The notes under the pieces are model-generated. The model did not search any database, was not told the origin of the DNA, and saw only the letters and a list, made by a program, of their open reading frames with translations. Shown here piece after piece: positions 1-10,300 of a DNA stretch of 64,000 nt. The position numbers and the translations under genes were made by a program. Source of the DNA: an uncultured bacterium (GTDB taxonomy: Bacteria > Planctomycetota > Phycisphaerae > Phycisphaerales > SM1A02); assembly GCA_903891095.1 (NCBI GenBank), contig CAITDI010000116.1:1-64000 (forward strand). The letters run 5' to 3'. How positions within the stretch are numbered: the stretch's first letter is position 1; each line of letters starts with the position of its first letter.

Positions 1-173
1 GCCAGGCACTGCACGGCACGTGCCGGGCACGATCCCGATCTGCCAGTTCCCGACAGGTCTCGGACCTTGGCGTGCCTCGATGGATGGCCGCTGGAGTGCT
101 TCGTTGGAGTACGTCGGCCGGTGCACGGCACGTGCCACCCTGTGCCTGGCACTGCGCGGCACGTGCCAGGCAC
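1..173. repeat. Three palindromic GGCACGTGCC elements upstream of panB
   Basis: The 10-nt palindrome GGCACGTGCC occurs at 15-24, 127-136 and 158-167. The flanks are also shared: GCACTGCACGGCACGTGCC near 7-24 and GCACTGCGCGGCACGTGCC near 149-167, and each copy lies among GCCAGGCAC/GTGCCTGGCAC words that are complementary to each other. This looks like a dispersed palindromic intergenic repeat of the kind known in many planctomycete genomes. It could form hairpins in RNA. No coding function is apparent. Confidence 0.6.
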
Positions 174-199
174 CGTTGACGCTCTATCATGCGGGTCTC

Positions 200-1120
200 A
201 TGCAGCCTGCCGAACCACGCCCCGCGACCTCGCCCGCGCAGCAGCAGCCGCCGCAACCGTGGCCTGGTCCCGATCCGAACCTCGCGCCTGTCACCGTCCG
301 TTCGCTCCAGCGCGCGATGCGCGAGCAGAAGACCTTCGCCGCGCTGACCTGCTACGACGCGACCACCGCCCGTTGGCTTCAGCGCGCCGGCGTCCCCGTG
401 CTCCTCGTCGGCGACACCGCCGCCGAAGTCATCCTCGGCCAACCGAACACCCTCCACGCGCCGCTCGACTTTCTCATCGCGCTCACCGCCGCGGTCAAGC
501 GCGGCGCCCCGCGCTGCCTCGTCATGGCCGACATGCCGTTCATGAGCTACCAAACCTGCGACGCCGACGGCGTCCGTAACGCGGGGCGCTTCATGACCGA
601 GGGCGCGGCCGACGTCGTCAAGCTCGAGGTCGATGCGTCCTTCGCGCCGCTCGTCCGTCAGATGGCCCGCGCGGGCGTGCCCGTCGTCGCGCACATCGGT
701 TCGCGTCCGCAGCACGCCAAGCAGGCCGGCGGCTACGTCTCCGCGGGCAAGACCGCCGACGACGCGCTCAAGATCCTCGCCGACGCCGACGCGATGCTCG
801 AGGCCGGCGCCTCGATGCTCCTGGTCGAGGCGACGCCCGTCGAGGTGACCGAGGAAATCGTCCGCCGCTCGAGCGTTCCCGTGATCGGCTGCGGCGCAGG
901 TCCCGTTTGCCACGGGCAGGTCGTCGTCACCCACGACCTTCTCGGGCTGACCGAGCGGCAGCCTCCGTTTGCGCTTCCGATCGTGAACCTCGGCAAGCAG
1001 ATCACCGAGATGGCCGATACATGGAAGGATCGCGTTCGGTCCGGCTCGCTCGGCGAGCATCCGTACGCGCTCGCCGACGAACAGAAGGCCGAGTTTCTCC
1101 GACGGATTGGCCGCCGCTGA
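200..1120 (+). CDS. panB: 3-methyl-2-oxobutanoate hydroxymethyltransferase (ketopantoate hydroxymethyltransferase)
   Basis: PanB transfers a hydroxymethyl group from methylene-tetrahydrofolate to 2-oxoisovalerate, the first committed step of pantothenate (coenzyme A) synthesis in the cytosol. The 306-residue product shows the family hallmarks: LTCYDATTARWL near residues 49-60, the GDTAAEVILGQPNTL loop near 71-85 (family form GDSxGxVxxGxxxT), then LVMADMPFMSY, HIGSRPQ and a late VIGCGAG segment. I chose the ATG at 200 rather than the upstream GTG at 20, because the extra 60 residues would be translated palindromic repeat and have no family match. The first ~30 residues are proline/glutamine-rich and probably disordered. 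No panC or panD is adjacent. The family call is secure. Confidence 0.95.
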   Translation: MQPAEPRPATSPAQQQPPQPWPGPDPNLAPVTVRSLQRAMREQKTFAALTCYDATTARWLQRAGVPVLLVGDTAAEVILGQPNTLHAPLDFLIALTAAVKRGAPRCLVMADMPFMSYQTCDADGVRNAGRFMTEGAADVVKLEVDASFAPLVRQMARAGVPVVAHIGSRPQHAKQAGGYVSAGKTADDALKILADADAMLEAGASMLLVEATPVEVTEEIVRRSSVPVIGCGAGPVCHGQVVVTHDLLGLTERQPPFALPIVNLGKQITEMADTWKDRVRSGSLGEHPYALADEQKAEFLRRIGRR

Positions 1121-1204
1121 GCATCCGCTTCGCCGCGGAACGCAACAAGCACCATCCGCAACCGCTCACGCAAGCCCGCGAAGCACCACGCGAAGCATCC
1201 AACC

Positions 1205-2836
1205 ATGAAGACCTTCCCCTACTTCGGACCGAGCGTTGTTGTCCTGATCGCCGCGGGATGCACCTTGGTGGCCGTGCCGATGGTCGTGCGCCGCGCGCAC
1301 GATGCGCAGGCGACCGCGGACATCGTGCGTGCGTCCAATGTCCTCGCGCTTCCCGCGGTGATGGTCGGTGACAGCGACGACGAGATCCGCACGTTTGCCC
1401 TTGAGGGCGCGCGCGATCCCGTGGGCGACGAGCTCCGCCCCGCGCAAGTCGCTGACAAGTCGGCGAAGGCCGCATCGCCCGCGCCGCGCGAGACGATCCT
1501 CGAGCAAATCAACCGCGCCAACCGCGCGATCGCCAAGCTCGTCGAGCCGAGCGTCGTGCACGTCAGTGCTGTGAACACCATGCGCCGTCGCGGCGACGCG
1601 ATGCCGTACAGCTCGAGCGGCTCCGGCTGGATCTGGGACGAGGCCGGTCACATCGTGACCAACTCGCACGTGGTCGAAGGCGCCGAGCGCATGCAGGTCC
1701 AGCTCTTCGACGGCGAACTGCGCGAGGCCGAGCTCGTCGGCGTCGATCTTCGCACCGACATCGCGGTCATCAAGGTCGAGGCGGGCGGACTGCACGCGTC
1801 GCTGCGCGGCGATTCCGCCGAAGTCGAGCAGGGCGACATGGTCTACGCCTTCGGCTCGCCGTTCGACTTCCGCTTCTCGATGTCGTCGGGCATCGTGTCC
1901 GGCCTCGGCCGCAGCGCGGGCCTCGACAACATCGACTACGAGAACTTCATCCAGACCGATGCCGCGATCAATCCCGGCAACTCGGGTGGACCGCTCACCG
2001 ACATCCGCGGCCGCGTCGTCGGCATGAACACCGCGATCGCCACCGGTCGCGGCAACACCGTCGGTCAGGCGCAGTTCGCGGGCATCGGCCTCGCGATCCC
2101 GATGTCGATGATCGAGTCGACCGTCACGCAGCTCATCGAGACCGGCGAGGTGCGCAAGGGCTATCTCGGCGTCGAGGTGCTCGACCTCGAGGCCGTGCGC
2201 GCGGGCATGGTGCGCGACCGCGCGCTCGTGACGACCGCCGAGCGCTTCAAGGGTGAAGGCGCGATGCTCGGCCGCGTGACCGCGGAGTCGCCGGCAGAGA
2301 AGGCGGGCTTCCGCAGCGGCGACGTGATCACCGCCGTCGACGGCCGCAAGGTCGGCAGCGACAGCGCCGTGCGCGCGACGATCAGCTCGCGCCGTCCTGG
2401 CGACACCGTGCGTTTCGATGTCTGGCGCCTTGAGGCCGGTGAGGCGGAGGCCAAGCGCGTCGAACTCACCGCCACGCTCGCGCAGCTCGATGCGAGCATC
2501 AACGTCGCGCCGTACCTGCCGCCCGCGCTCAAGATGGCGGGCATCGACAAGTACGAGACCGCGACCGACGAACGCGCCAGGAAACTCGAGGTCCCGTTCC
2601 GCCGCGGCGTGCTGATCGAGCAGCTCCGCGAAGGCAGCGACATCGCCGGGATGGTGCCGGTCGGAAGCACGATCACCGCGATCTTCGACCAGCCGATCGG
2701 CAGCATGGACGAGATGTACACCCGCTGCGGGCGCGCGTTTGCCGAGCTGCGCACGCGTCGGGTCGACGTGCCGTTCACGATCGTCGTTCCCGACGGCCGC
2801 GTGGCGCAGATCTCCGTGCCCGTGGTCGTGCGCTGA
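1205..2836 (+). CDS. HtrA/Deg-like trypsin-type serine protease with PDZ domain
   Basis: This is a periplasmic, membrane-anchored quality-control protease of family S1C, 543 residues long. A hydrophobic N-terminal segment (residues 8-28, containing IAAGC, a weak lipobox-like site) should anchor it. The catalytic triad is visible: His155 in TNSHVVEG, Asp185 in LRTDIAVIK and Ser260 in NPGNSGGPL. A PDZ domain follows (about 318-400), including the carboxylate-binding-like GYLGVEV and SPAEKAGFRSGDVITAVDG. The C-terminal ~110 residues (YLPPALKMAGI onward) may be a second, degenerate PDZ. The gene starts 84 nt after panB in the same direction, which may be read-through rather than functional linkage. 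All catalytic residues are present, so it should be active. Confidence 0.93.
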   Translation: MKTFPYFGPSVVVLIAAGCTLVAVPMVVRRAHDAQATADIVRASNVLALPAVMVGDSDDEIRTFALEGARDPVGDELRPAQVADKSAKAASPAPRETILEQINRANRAIAKLVEPSVVHVSAVNTMRRRGDAMPYSSSGSGWIWDEAGHIVTNSHVVEGAERMQVQLFDGELREAELVGVDLRTDIAVIKVEAGGLHASLRGDSAEVEQGDMVYAFGSPFDFRFSMSSGIVSGLGRSAGLDNIDYENFIQTDAAINPGNSGGPLTDIRGRVVGMNTAIATGRGNTVGQAQFAGIGLAIPMSMIESTVTQLIETGEVRKGYLGVEVLDLEAVRAGMVRDRALVTTAERFKGEGAMLGRVTAESPAEKAGFRSGDVITAVDGRKVGSDSAVRATISSRRPGDTVRFDVWRLEAGEAEAKRVELTATLAQLDASINVAPYLPPALKMAGIDKYETATDERARKLEVPFRRGVLIEQLREGSDIAGMVPVGSTITAIFDQPIGSMDEMYTRCGRAFAELRTRRVDVPFTIVVPDGRVAQISVPVVVR

Positions 2837-2890
2837 CCTGACCTCGACGCTGTTCCGCCGCACGCCGCGAGCCGCTAGCATGGCGCGCTC

Positions 2891-3748
2891 ATGAGCGACG
2901 CCAAGTCCGACCAGCCGATCCTGCTCGAGGTGAAGAACCTCAAGACATGGTTCCCGATCCGCCGCGGCCTGCTGCAGCGGACCGTCGGCCACGTGAAGGC
3001 CGTCGACGACGTGAGCTTTTTCGTGCGCCGCGGCGAGACGCTCGGTCTCGTCGGCGAGTCGGGCTGCGGCAAGACGACCGTCGGCCGCACGCTCCTGCGC
3101 CTGATCCCGAACTCCGGCGGCGACGTGCGCTTCGACGGCCGCGATGTGTTCGCCGCCAACGCGCTCGACCTCCGCAACCTGCGCCGTGAGATGCAGATCA
3201 TCTTCCAGGATCCGGGCGGCAGCCTGAACCCGCGCATGCGCGTGGGCAACATCATCGGCGAGCCGCTCGAGGTGCACGGCCTGACCAGCGGTCCCGACGA
3301 GACGCGCGCCCGCGTCGAGGAACTGCTCGTCAAGTGCGGCATGTGGAAGCAGGCCGCCGACCGCTACCCGCACGAGTTCAGCGGCGGCCAGCGCCAGCGC
3401 ATCGGCATCGCCCGCGCGCTCGCGCTCAACCCGCGCCTCATCGTGTGCGACGAGCCGACCAGCGCGCTCGATGTCTCGATCCAGTCGCAGATCCTCAACC
3501 TGCTCGCCGACCTGCAGCAGGAGATGGGGCTCTCGTACCTCTTCATCTCGCACGACATGGCGGTGATCCATCACATCTGCGACCGCATCGCGGTGATGTT
3601 CAACGGCAAGATCGTCGAGGAAGGCACGCGCGACGAGATCATCAACGCGCCGAAGCACGAGTACACGCAGGCGCTGCTTTCCGCGGTGCCCGAGGCCGAT
3701 CCGCGGCGCAAGAAGCAGCGGATCAAGCTCGCGAACGCGCGCATGTGA
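2891..3748 (+). CDS. ABC transporter ATP-binding protein, oligopeptide/dipeptide (OppF/DppF) type
   Basis: This is the ATPase subunit of a peptide/nickel-type ABC importer, acting on the cytosolic face of the inner membrane. In 285 residues it has Walker A GESGCGKT (55-62), Q-loop [12 protein letters not shown] (106-115), ABC signature [15 protein letters not shown] (163-177), Walker [13 protein letters not shown] with catalytic Glu188, and switch His221 in FISHD. The [11 protein letters not shown] form and a long post-His tail are typical of OppF/DppF. Neither the partner ATPase (OppD), the permeases nor a binding protein lies nearby, so it is an orphan subunit here; its substrate cannot be read from the window. 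It starts 54 nt after the HtrA-like gene. Confidence 0.92.
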   Translation: MSDAKSDQPILLEVKNLKTWFPIRRGLLQRTVGHVKAVDDVSFFVRRGETLGLVGESGCGKTTVGRTLLRLIPNSGGDVRFDGRDVFAANALDLRNLRREMQIIFQDPGGSLNPRMRVGNIIGEPLEVHGLTSGPDETRARVEELLVKCGMWKQAADRYPHEFSGGQRQRIGIARALALNPRLIVCDEPTSALDVSIQSQILNLLADLQQEMGLSYLFISHDMAVIHHICDRIAVMFNGKIVEEGTRDEIINAPKHEYTQALLSAVPEADPRRKKQRIKLANARM

Positions 3749-3769
3749 TCGAAACGCTACGCTTTGCCG

Positions 3770-4252
3770 ATGCGCGGACCCAAGCTCTTCTGGATCGTCG
3801 TGATCGCCCTCGGCGTACCCGCTGTCGGCATGTCGTGGCTTGCGTGGAGCGTGACCGCAGGCGTGCGCGCCGACGCGCGGCAGGCCGACGTGCACCTGCG
3901 CGAGGTCGCGTGGGCGGTGCTTGCGTACGCCGATGTGAACGACGGTTTCCCGATGTCGGAGGCCGAGCTCCGCGCGTTTGCCGCGCGCCCGGGCGGCGTG
4001 CCCGCGGAACTCGCGAAGCGCGCGCCTGGAATCCCCGCGACGCACGCGGAGGCGATGGCGGACGCGGCCGTGGCGCAAGCCTCGCCTGCGCCGAATCTTG
4101 ACGAGTGCATCGCCGCGATCGAGGTCGAATGGCCGACTGTGCGCGACGTGCAGCCGATCCTCCGCTCGAAGGGCAAGGCCACGCTCAACGGCACGCTGCC
4201 GACGATCGGGCAGTGGTTGTTCGCGGCGACGGAGCGGGTTCGGGCGAGGTGA
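3770..4252 (+). CDS. Hypothetical protein with N-terminal membrane anchor
   Basis: I do not recognise this 160-residue protein. Residues 4-28 form one hydrophobic segment (KLFWIVVIALGVPAVGMSWL), so it is probably anchored with the rest in the periplasm. The remainder is alpha-helical looking and Ala/Glu-rich, with no cysteines except one in LDECIAA. I start it at the ATG at 3770; an in-frame TTG lies six nt upstream. It follows the ABC ATPase by 21 nt and may be cotranscribed with it. The layout (hydrophobic helix, then AVLAYADVNDGFPMSEAEL) faintly resembles planctomycete prepilin-like proteins, but there is no clear prepilin cleavage site. Confidence 0.65.
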   Translation: MRGPKLFWIVVIALGVPAVGMSWLAWSVTAGVRADARQADVHLREVAWAVLAYADVNDGFPMSEAELRAFAARPGGVPAELAKRAPGIPATHAEAMADAAVAQASPAPNLDECIAAIEVEWPTVRDVQPILRSKGKATLNGTLPTIGQWLFAATERVRAR

Positions 4253-4277
4253 AGAAGTCTCATAAGCGGCTTCTTTC
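4251..4277 (+). terminator. Possible weak terminator hairpin after the panB-proximal gene run
   Basis: AAGAAG (4252-4257) can pair with CTTCTT (4270-4275) around a 12-nt loop, and the 3' arm runs into TTTC. The stem is short and AT-rich for this genome and overlaps the stop codon of the preceding gene. It may be only a coincidence. Confidence 0.3.
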
Positions 4278-4390
4278 TCGCGGAATTCGCCAACATCGCG
4301 ATTTGGGCGTGCGAGTGATCCTTCATTCCGGCGCATGACTCCTCAACGACGCGTAACCCCTGCGCGTCCACAACTGAGGAGACCAGAGGT

Positions 4391-7300
4391 ATGCGCAACT
4401 CGAAGTGGTTGGTGGCTCTTGCTGTCGCTCTGTCGACGGCTTCGTCTGTTTTTGCGGCTGAGATCGTGGTGCCTGAGCAGTACCCGACGATTCAGTCGGC
4501 CATCAATGCGTCGGTGAGCGGTGATGTGATCACCGTGATGCCGGGCACCTACAACGAGCGGCTCGACATCGGGCCTCGCAGCATCACGCTGAGGGGTCAG
4601 CTCGGCGCCGCTGCGACGATCATCGATCCGCAGGGAGTTGACGGCGTCGTGATCTACTCCGGCCATGCGGCGGCCAATGGCTGGACGCTGGATGGGTTCA
4701 CTATCCGCAATGGCCTCGATAGCGGTGTCTACATCACCGGCGTGACTGCGACGTTGAAGAACTGCGTGTTCCTGAACAACCAGGCGTCGCGCGGTGGTGG
4801 TGCGCATGTGCGTGATGGCGCGAATGTGAGTTTCCAATCGTGTGAATTTGATCAGAACAAGGCGGTTTCGGGGCAGGGCAAGGGTGGCGCGCTCTTCGTG
4901 GAAGGCGCCACGGTCACCATGACGTCCAGCATCCTTCGGGAGAACATCTCGGAGGTGGGATTCGCCGGTGGTGGCGCGATGGCGGCAGTGTCAGCACAGA
5001 TATCCGTCAGCAGCAGTCAGTTCATCGCGAACAAGGCGAGGTTCGTCGGTGGCTATTGCTCGGGTGACGTGAATGTGCGGGGTGGCGCAGCCGCGCTCGA
5101 AGGCAATTCTGTCGTATCGATGTCCGACTGCCAGTTCCAACAGAATCAGGCGCAGTGTTCGGTGGTGGACGTGTGCTACTACAACGGTGCGGGGGCGAAT
5201 GCGTACGGTGGCGCGCTGTACTCGGCAGACTCATCCACCCTAACTGTTGTGAGATGCCAGTTCGTGGGCGACAACGCCACGGCACTCGGTCAGGTTCCGC
5301 ACTGCTGCTCTGGAACGGCTTCGCGCGCGTATGGCGGGGCGATCTACTCGACTGGTGGACCGCTTCTCGTATCGGATTGCAGTTTCTCGGCGGTCGCGTC
5401 AGTAGCTCAAACCGGGTACGCCAATGGTTCCCGCGTGTCCCATGGTGGAGCGATCTACCGAGCTGGCGTAACGACGGTGATCTCTGGAACGAGCTTCATC
5501 GGTTGCACCGCGCTCGGAGATAGCCCGGATGGCCGAGGCGGGGCGTTGTATTGCTCAGGGCCAATCACTCTGGATCAGGTGAGCGTGCAAGGCTGCCGAT
5601 CGATCTCGGGCGGTGCGATCTTTAGCCCCAGCGCGTACTCGATTGCGGCCCAGTCCCTTCAGGTAGCCGATTGCGTCGCCGAAGGCGGCTCCGGCGGCGC
5701 CATCTGGCTCACCGGCGGAACCCGTGAGTTCGCGAACTGCACCTTCACCAACAACACTGCGCAGGGCGCGGGCGATCACCGCGGTGGCGCGATCTACGCC
5801 GAAGGCGGCGCGCAGGTCAACTTCACCGACTGCGGCTTCACGGGAAACCGTGCGCTCTCGAGCGGCGACAGCGCTGATCGCTGGACCTGGGGCGGCGCAT
5901 GCGCGATGTTCAGTGTGACTCCGCGCTACACGCGGTGCAGCTTCACGAACAACGCCGCGATCTCCGGCGGCAACGGCGGCGCTTGGCGCCGCGCCAATGG
6001 CGGCGCGACCGTCGAATACGACAGCGATGCAACCTTCACCGACTGCACCTTCAGCGGCAACAAGGCCGAAGTCGTCGGCAACGGCGCGCACTACGCGCAC
6101 GGCGGCACCGTGTTCCTCTGGAACAGCGACACCAAGTTTGTGCGCTGCGACATTTCGAACGGTCAAGCGCTGCCGACAAGCGAAGACGCCAAGGGCGGCG
6201 GCGTGTACATGGAGAATGTCTCGCGCCCCGGCTTCTCGTACTGCAACATCGTCGACTGCGCGGCCAACGAAGGCGCTGGCCTGAGCATCTACAACTCCGA
6301 GCCGTATGTCGTGAGCACTTCGTTCCGCCGGAACACGGCGGCGGCGAGCGGCGGCGGAATGTTCGTCGACGGCGCGAGCACGCCCTATGTGCTCGAGTGC
6401 TCGTACCAGCAGAACCAGGCGCCGAGCGGTGGCGCGATCAAGACGACGGGCAACGGAACCAATGTGCCGTTCGTCGTGCAGACGAGCTTCTGCGGCAACA
6501 CCGTCGACACGATCAGCGGTTTGATCCTCGGCGGCGAGGGCAACACGACCTCGGCGACCTGCGCTGCGGACTGCAACGGCAACGGCATCCAGGATGCCGA
6601 CGAAATCGCAGCGAATTCGGCACTCGATATCAACCGCAACGGCGTGCTCGACAGTTGCGAGGCCGACTGCAATCACAACGGCAAGCCTGATTCGTACGAA
6701 CTCGCCCGCAACGAGGTCTCGGACTGCAACGGCAACGGCGTTCCTGACTCGTGCGATATCGCGAGTGGAGTGAGCGCTGATGCGAACGCCGACGGCGTGC
6801 CGGATGAATGCCATCTCGAATCCGCGCGCCTCGTGCCGTTCGAGTACCCGAGCATCGTTTCGGCGATCAACGCGGCCAACAACGGCGACACGATCTTTGT
6901 TGCGCCGGGCGCGTACTACGAGAAGTTCAACCTCGGTGGCAAGCAGCTCACCATGAAGTCGGTCGGTGGCGCCGCCGTGACCTACATCGACGGCAACGGC
7001 CAGAACGGCACGCTGCTCACGATCCAGGGTGGGCAGAACGCCTCGACCGTGATCGATGGTTTCACCTTCTGGTACGCGCAGGGCGGCTACGCGATCTACA
7101 TCCAGAACGCGTCGCCGACGATCAAGAACTGCCGTCTGCTGTTCAATCAGGTTGCCGATGGCGCGGCGTTCCGCATCGACGCGCCTTCGAACGCGCAGAT
7201 CTTCGATTGCTTGGTGGAGTCCAACCTTGCGTATGGCACGGGCGGCGGACTTTGGACGAACACCAATCCGACGTTCACGCGGACCACGTTCCGCAAGAAC

Positions 7301-10300
7301 ACCGCGAACAACGCGGGCGGCGCTGTTCGGCTGAGCGGTGGTACCGCGAAGTTCGACAGCTGTGCATTTAGCGAGAACACCGCAGTGGGCGGCGGTGATC
7401 ACCGTGGTGGCGCAATCTCGGCGTCGAGCACGGTGAACTTCTCCGCGGTGAACTGCACCTTCACGAGCAACATCGCGGTCAGCAATGGCGACTCTGCTGA
7501 GCGCTACGGACGCGGCGGCGCGTGCGCATTCAACGACTGTTACACAAGCGGCGCGAACCCGCCGAAGGCGTTTGATCACTGCACGTTCACGTCGAACACG
7601 GCTCGCGCGACCGGCAACGGCGGTGGCACCCGCCTTGGTCATGGCGGCGCGATCTTCGACTACAACAGCGATCTGTCGTACTCGTTCTGCACGTTCACGT
7701 CGAACAAGGCGGAAGTGCTCGGGTCAGGCGCGATGCAGATGTATGGCGGCGCGATCTACGCCGACTACTCGAATCCGCAGATTTCCGACTGCGCCTTCCA
7801 GTCGAACTCGGGGGCCAACGCTGCGGTCGATGGATCTTTTGGTGGCGCGCTCTTCTACGACCACGCCAGCAACGGCAACATCACGCGCTGCACCTTCAAC
7901 TCCAACACCGCCTACCGCGGCGGCGCGTTCTACCTGCTTGGCAACTCGCAGCCGAACATCCGCAACTGCGAGTTCATCGCGAACGCCGCGTCGTACCGCG
8001 GCGGCGCGATCTACGCGAACTCCTCGCCCGGATTCTTCTACCAGTGCGCGTTCCGCCAGAACACCTCGCCCGCCGACGGCGGCAGCGCGATCTTTGGTGA
8101 AGGTGCGACTGGTCCGAACGTCTTCGGTTCGAGCTTCTGCGGCAATCCTGGCACCGATGTCGTCGGCACCTGGACGAGCAACCAGAACACGACCAGCGAA
8201 GTCTGCAACGACTGCAACGGCAACGGCGTCGACGACGTGCAGGACATCTCGTCCGGCAATGCGGTCGACTGCAATGCCAACGGCGTGCCTGATTCGTGCG
8301 AGCTCGACAGCGACGGCGACGGCGTGATCAACGGCTGCGACGCATGTCCGAACGATCCCAACAAGCTTTCGCCAGGCACGTGCGGTTGCGGCGTTGTCGA
8401 CACCGACAGCGATGGTGACGGTACGGCGGACTGCAACGACGGCTGCCCGAGTGATCCGAACAAGACTTCGGACGGCACGTGCGGCTGCGGCGTTGTCGAC
8501 ACCGACAGCGATGGCGACGGCACGGCGGACTGCAACGACGGCTGCCCGAACGATCCGAGCAAGACTTCGCCGGGAGCCTGCGGCTGCGGTGTCGCGGACA
8601 CCGATAGCGACGGCGATGGCACGGCGGACTGCTTCGACGGCTGCCCGAACGATCCGAGCAAGACTTCGCCGGGAGCCTGCGGCTGCGGCGTGGTCGACAC
8701 GGATAGCGACGGCGACGGCACGCCTGACTGCACCGACGGTTGCCCGAGCGACCCCGGCAAGCTCGAGCCTGGCACGTGCGGCTGCGGCGTTGCCGACACC
8801 GACAGCGATGGCGACGGCGTGCCGGATTGCGTGGACAACTGCGCGTCGGCGGCCAACGCCGATCAGTCCGATTGCAATGGCGACGGTGTGGGCGACGCCT
8901 GCTCCGAAATCGTCGACTGCAACGGCAACGGCATCAGCGATGCTTGCGAAATCGCCGCTGGCGCGCCGGATGTCGATGGTGACGGCCAACTCGACGCCTG
9001 CGAAACCGACTGCAACTTGAACGGTCTCCCCGACGCGTACGAACTTGCAAACGGCATGGCGAACGACTGCAACCACAACGGCATTCCCGATACCTGCGAC
9101 GTCGCGGCTGGAACCAGCACCGACAGCGACGGCGACGGCGTGCTGGACGAGTGCGAGGCCGACTGCAACGACAACGGCATCGCCGACCTCGACGAGATCG
9201 CCCAAGGCATCGCGGCCGATTGCGATGGCAACGGCGTGATCGACGCGTGCCAGGATCGATCGACGTTCATCACGGCGAATATCGCGCCGTGGGGCGGTGG
9301 TGCGCCGCTTCAGGCGTCCCGCACTGGCCTGCCTATCGCGACGAGCCCGGTCAGCTTCCGCGTCGAAGTGATCGGCGACCTCGACGCGTCGAACGAGTAC
9401 GTCGTGCTCAAGGTCAACGGCGTTGCAGTCGCGCTCTTCTTCGGTAGCACCGGCCAGCATTGCGCCGCGTCGTCGGAGGTCGCGGAGTTCACGATGACTG
9501 CTGCGCAGTGGAACACACTCGTTCCGAGTGGACAGGCGACGATCTCGCTCGAGGCGCCTTCGCCGGTCAGTGCAGGCGAGTGCTCGAACTCGTTCGCGCG
9601 CATCACCGTCAACTATCAGAACCCGACGTCGGATTGCGATCTCGACGGACTCAGCGGGCTCTGCGAGATCGCGAGCGGCACGCAGCTTGACTGCGATGGC
9701 GACCGCGTGCCCGACGACTGCGCGCTTGCCGAGGGCCTTGTGCCCGACTGCAACGGCAACGGCGTGCCCGATTCGTGCGACATCGCAGCGGGCGACCCCG
9801 ACTGCGACCACGACGGCGTGCCCGATGCTTGCGCGGTGGCTGCGGGTTCCGTGCCCGACTGCAATGGCAACGGCGTGCCTGACTCGTGCGACCTGCTCGC
9901 GCCAGGTGCCGACTGCGATGGCAGCGGTGCTCTCGACTCGTGCGAGATCGCAGCGGGCTCGGTGCCCGATTGCGATGCGAACGGTGTTCCGGACTCGTGT
10001 GACCTCGCGTCCGGTGGGTCGTGGGACTGCAACGGCAACGGCGTGCCTGACTCCTGCGACATCGCGGCGGGTTGGAGCAACGACGTCGACCAGAACGGTG
10101 TGCCCGACGAGTGCAAGAGCGACTGCAATGCCAACGGTCTGCCCGACGCCTACGAGATCGAGCACGGCCTCGTGCCCGACTGCGACGGCAACTGGACGCC
10201 CGACTCGTGCGATCTCGCCAACGGCGCACCTGATTGCAACGCGAACGGTGTGCCCGATTCGTGCGATATCGCGACTGGTGCGTCGACCGACTACAACGGC

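Noticed and set aside
1166-4336. 1056-residue open frame on the minus strand opposite panB-distal genes
   Set aside because: It is an antisense shadow of the HtrA and ABC genes; composition is Arg/His/Asp-rich with no family motif.
8340-8850. Regular direct repeats considered as a CRISPR array
   Set aside because: The repeats are in frame, of 99-nt period, encode calcium-loop protein units and have no unique spacers.
5555-10165. Two long minus frames opposite the giant secreted protein
   Set aside because: They mirror the repeats of the real gene and carry no independent motifs or start signals.
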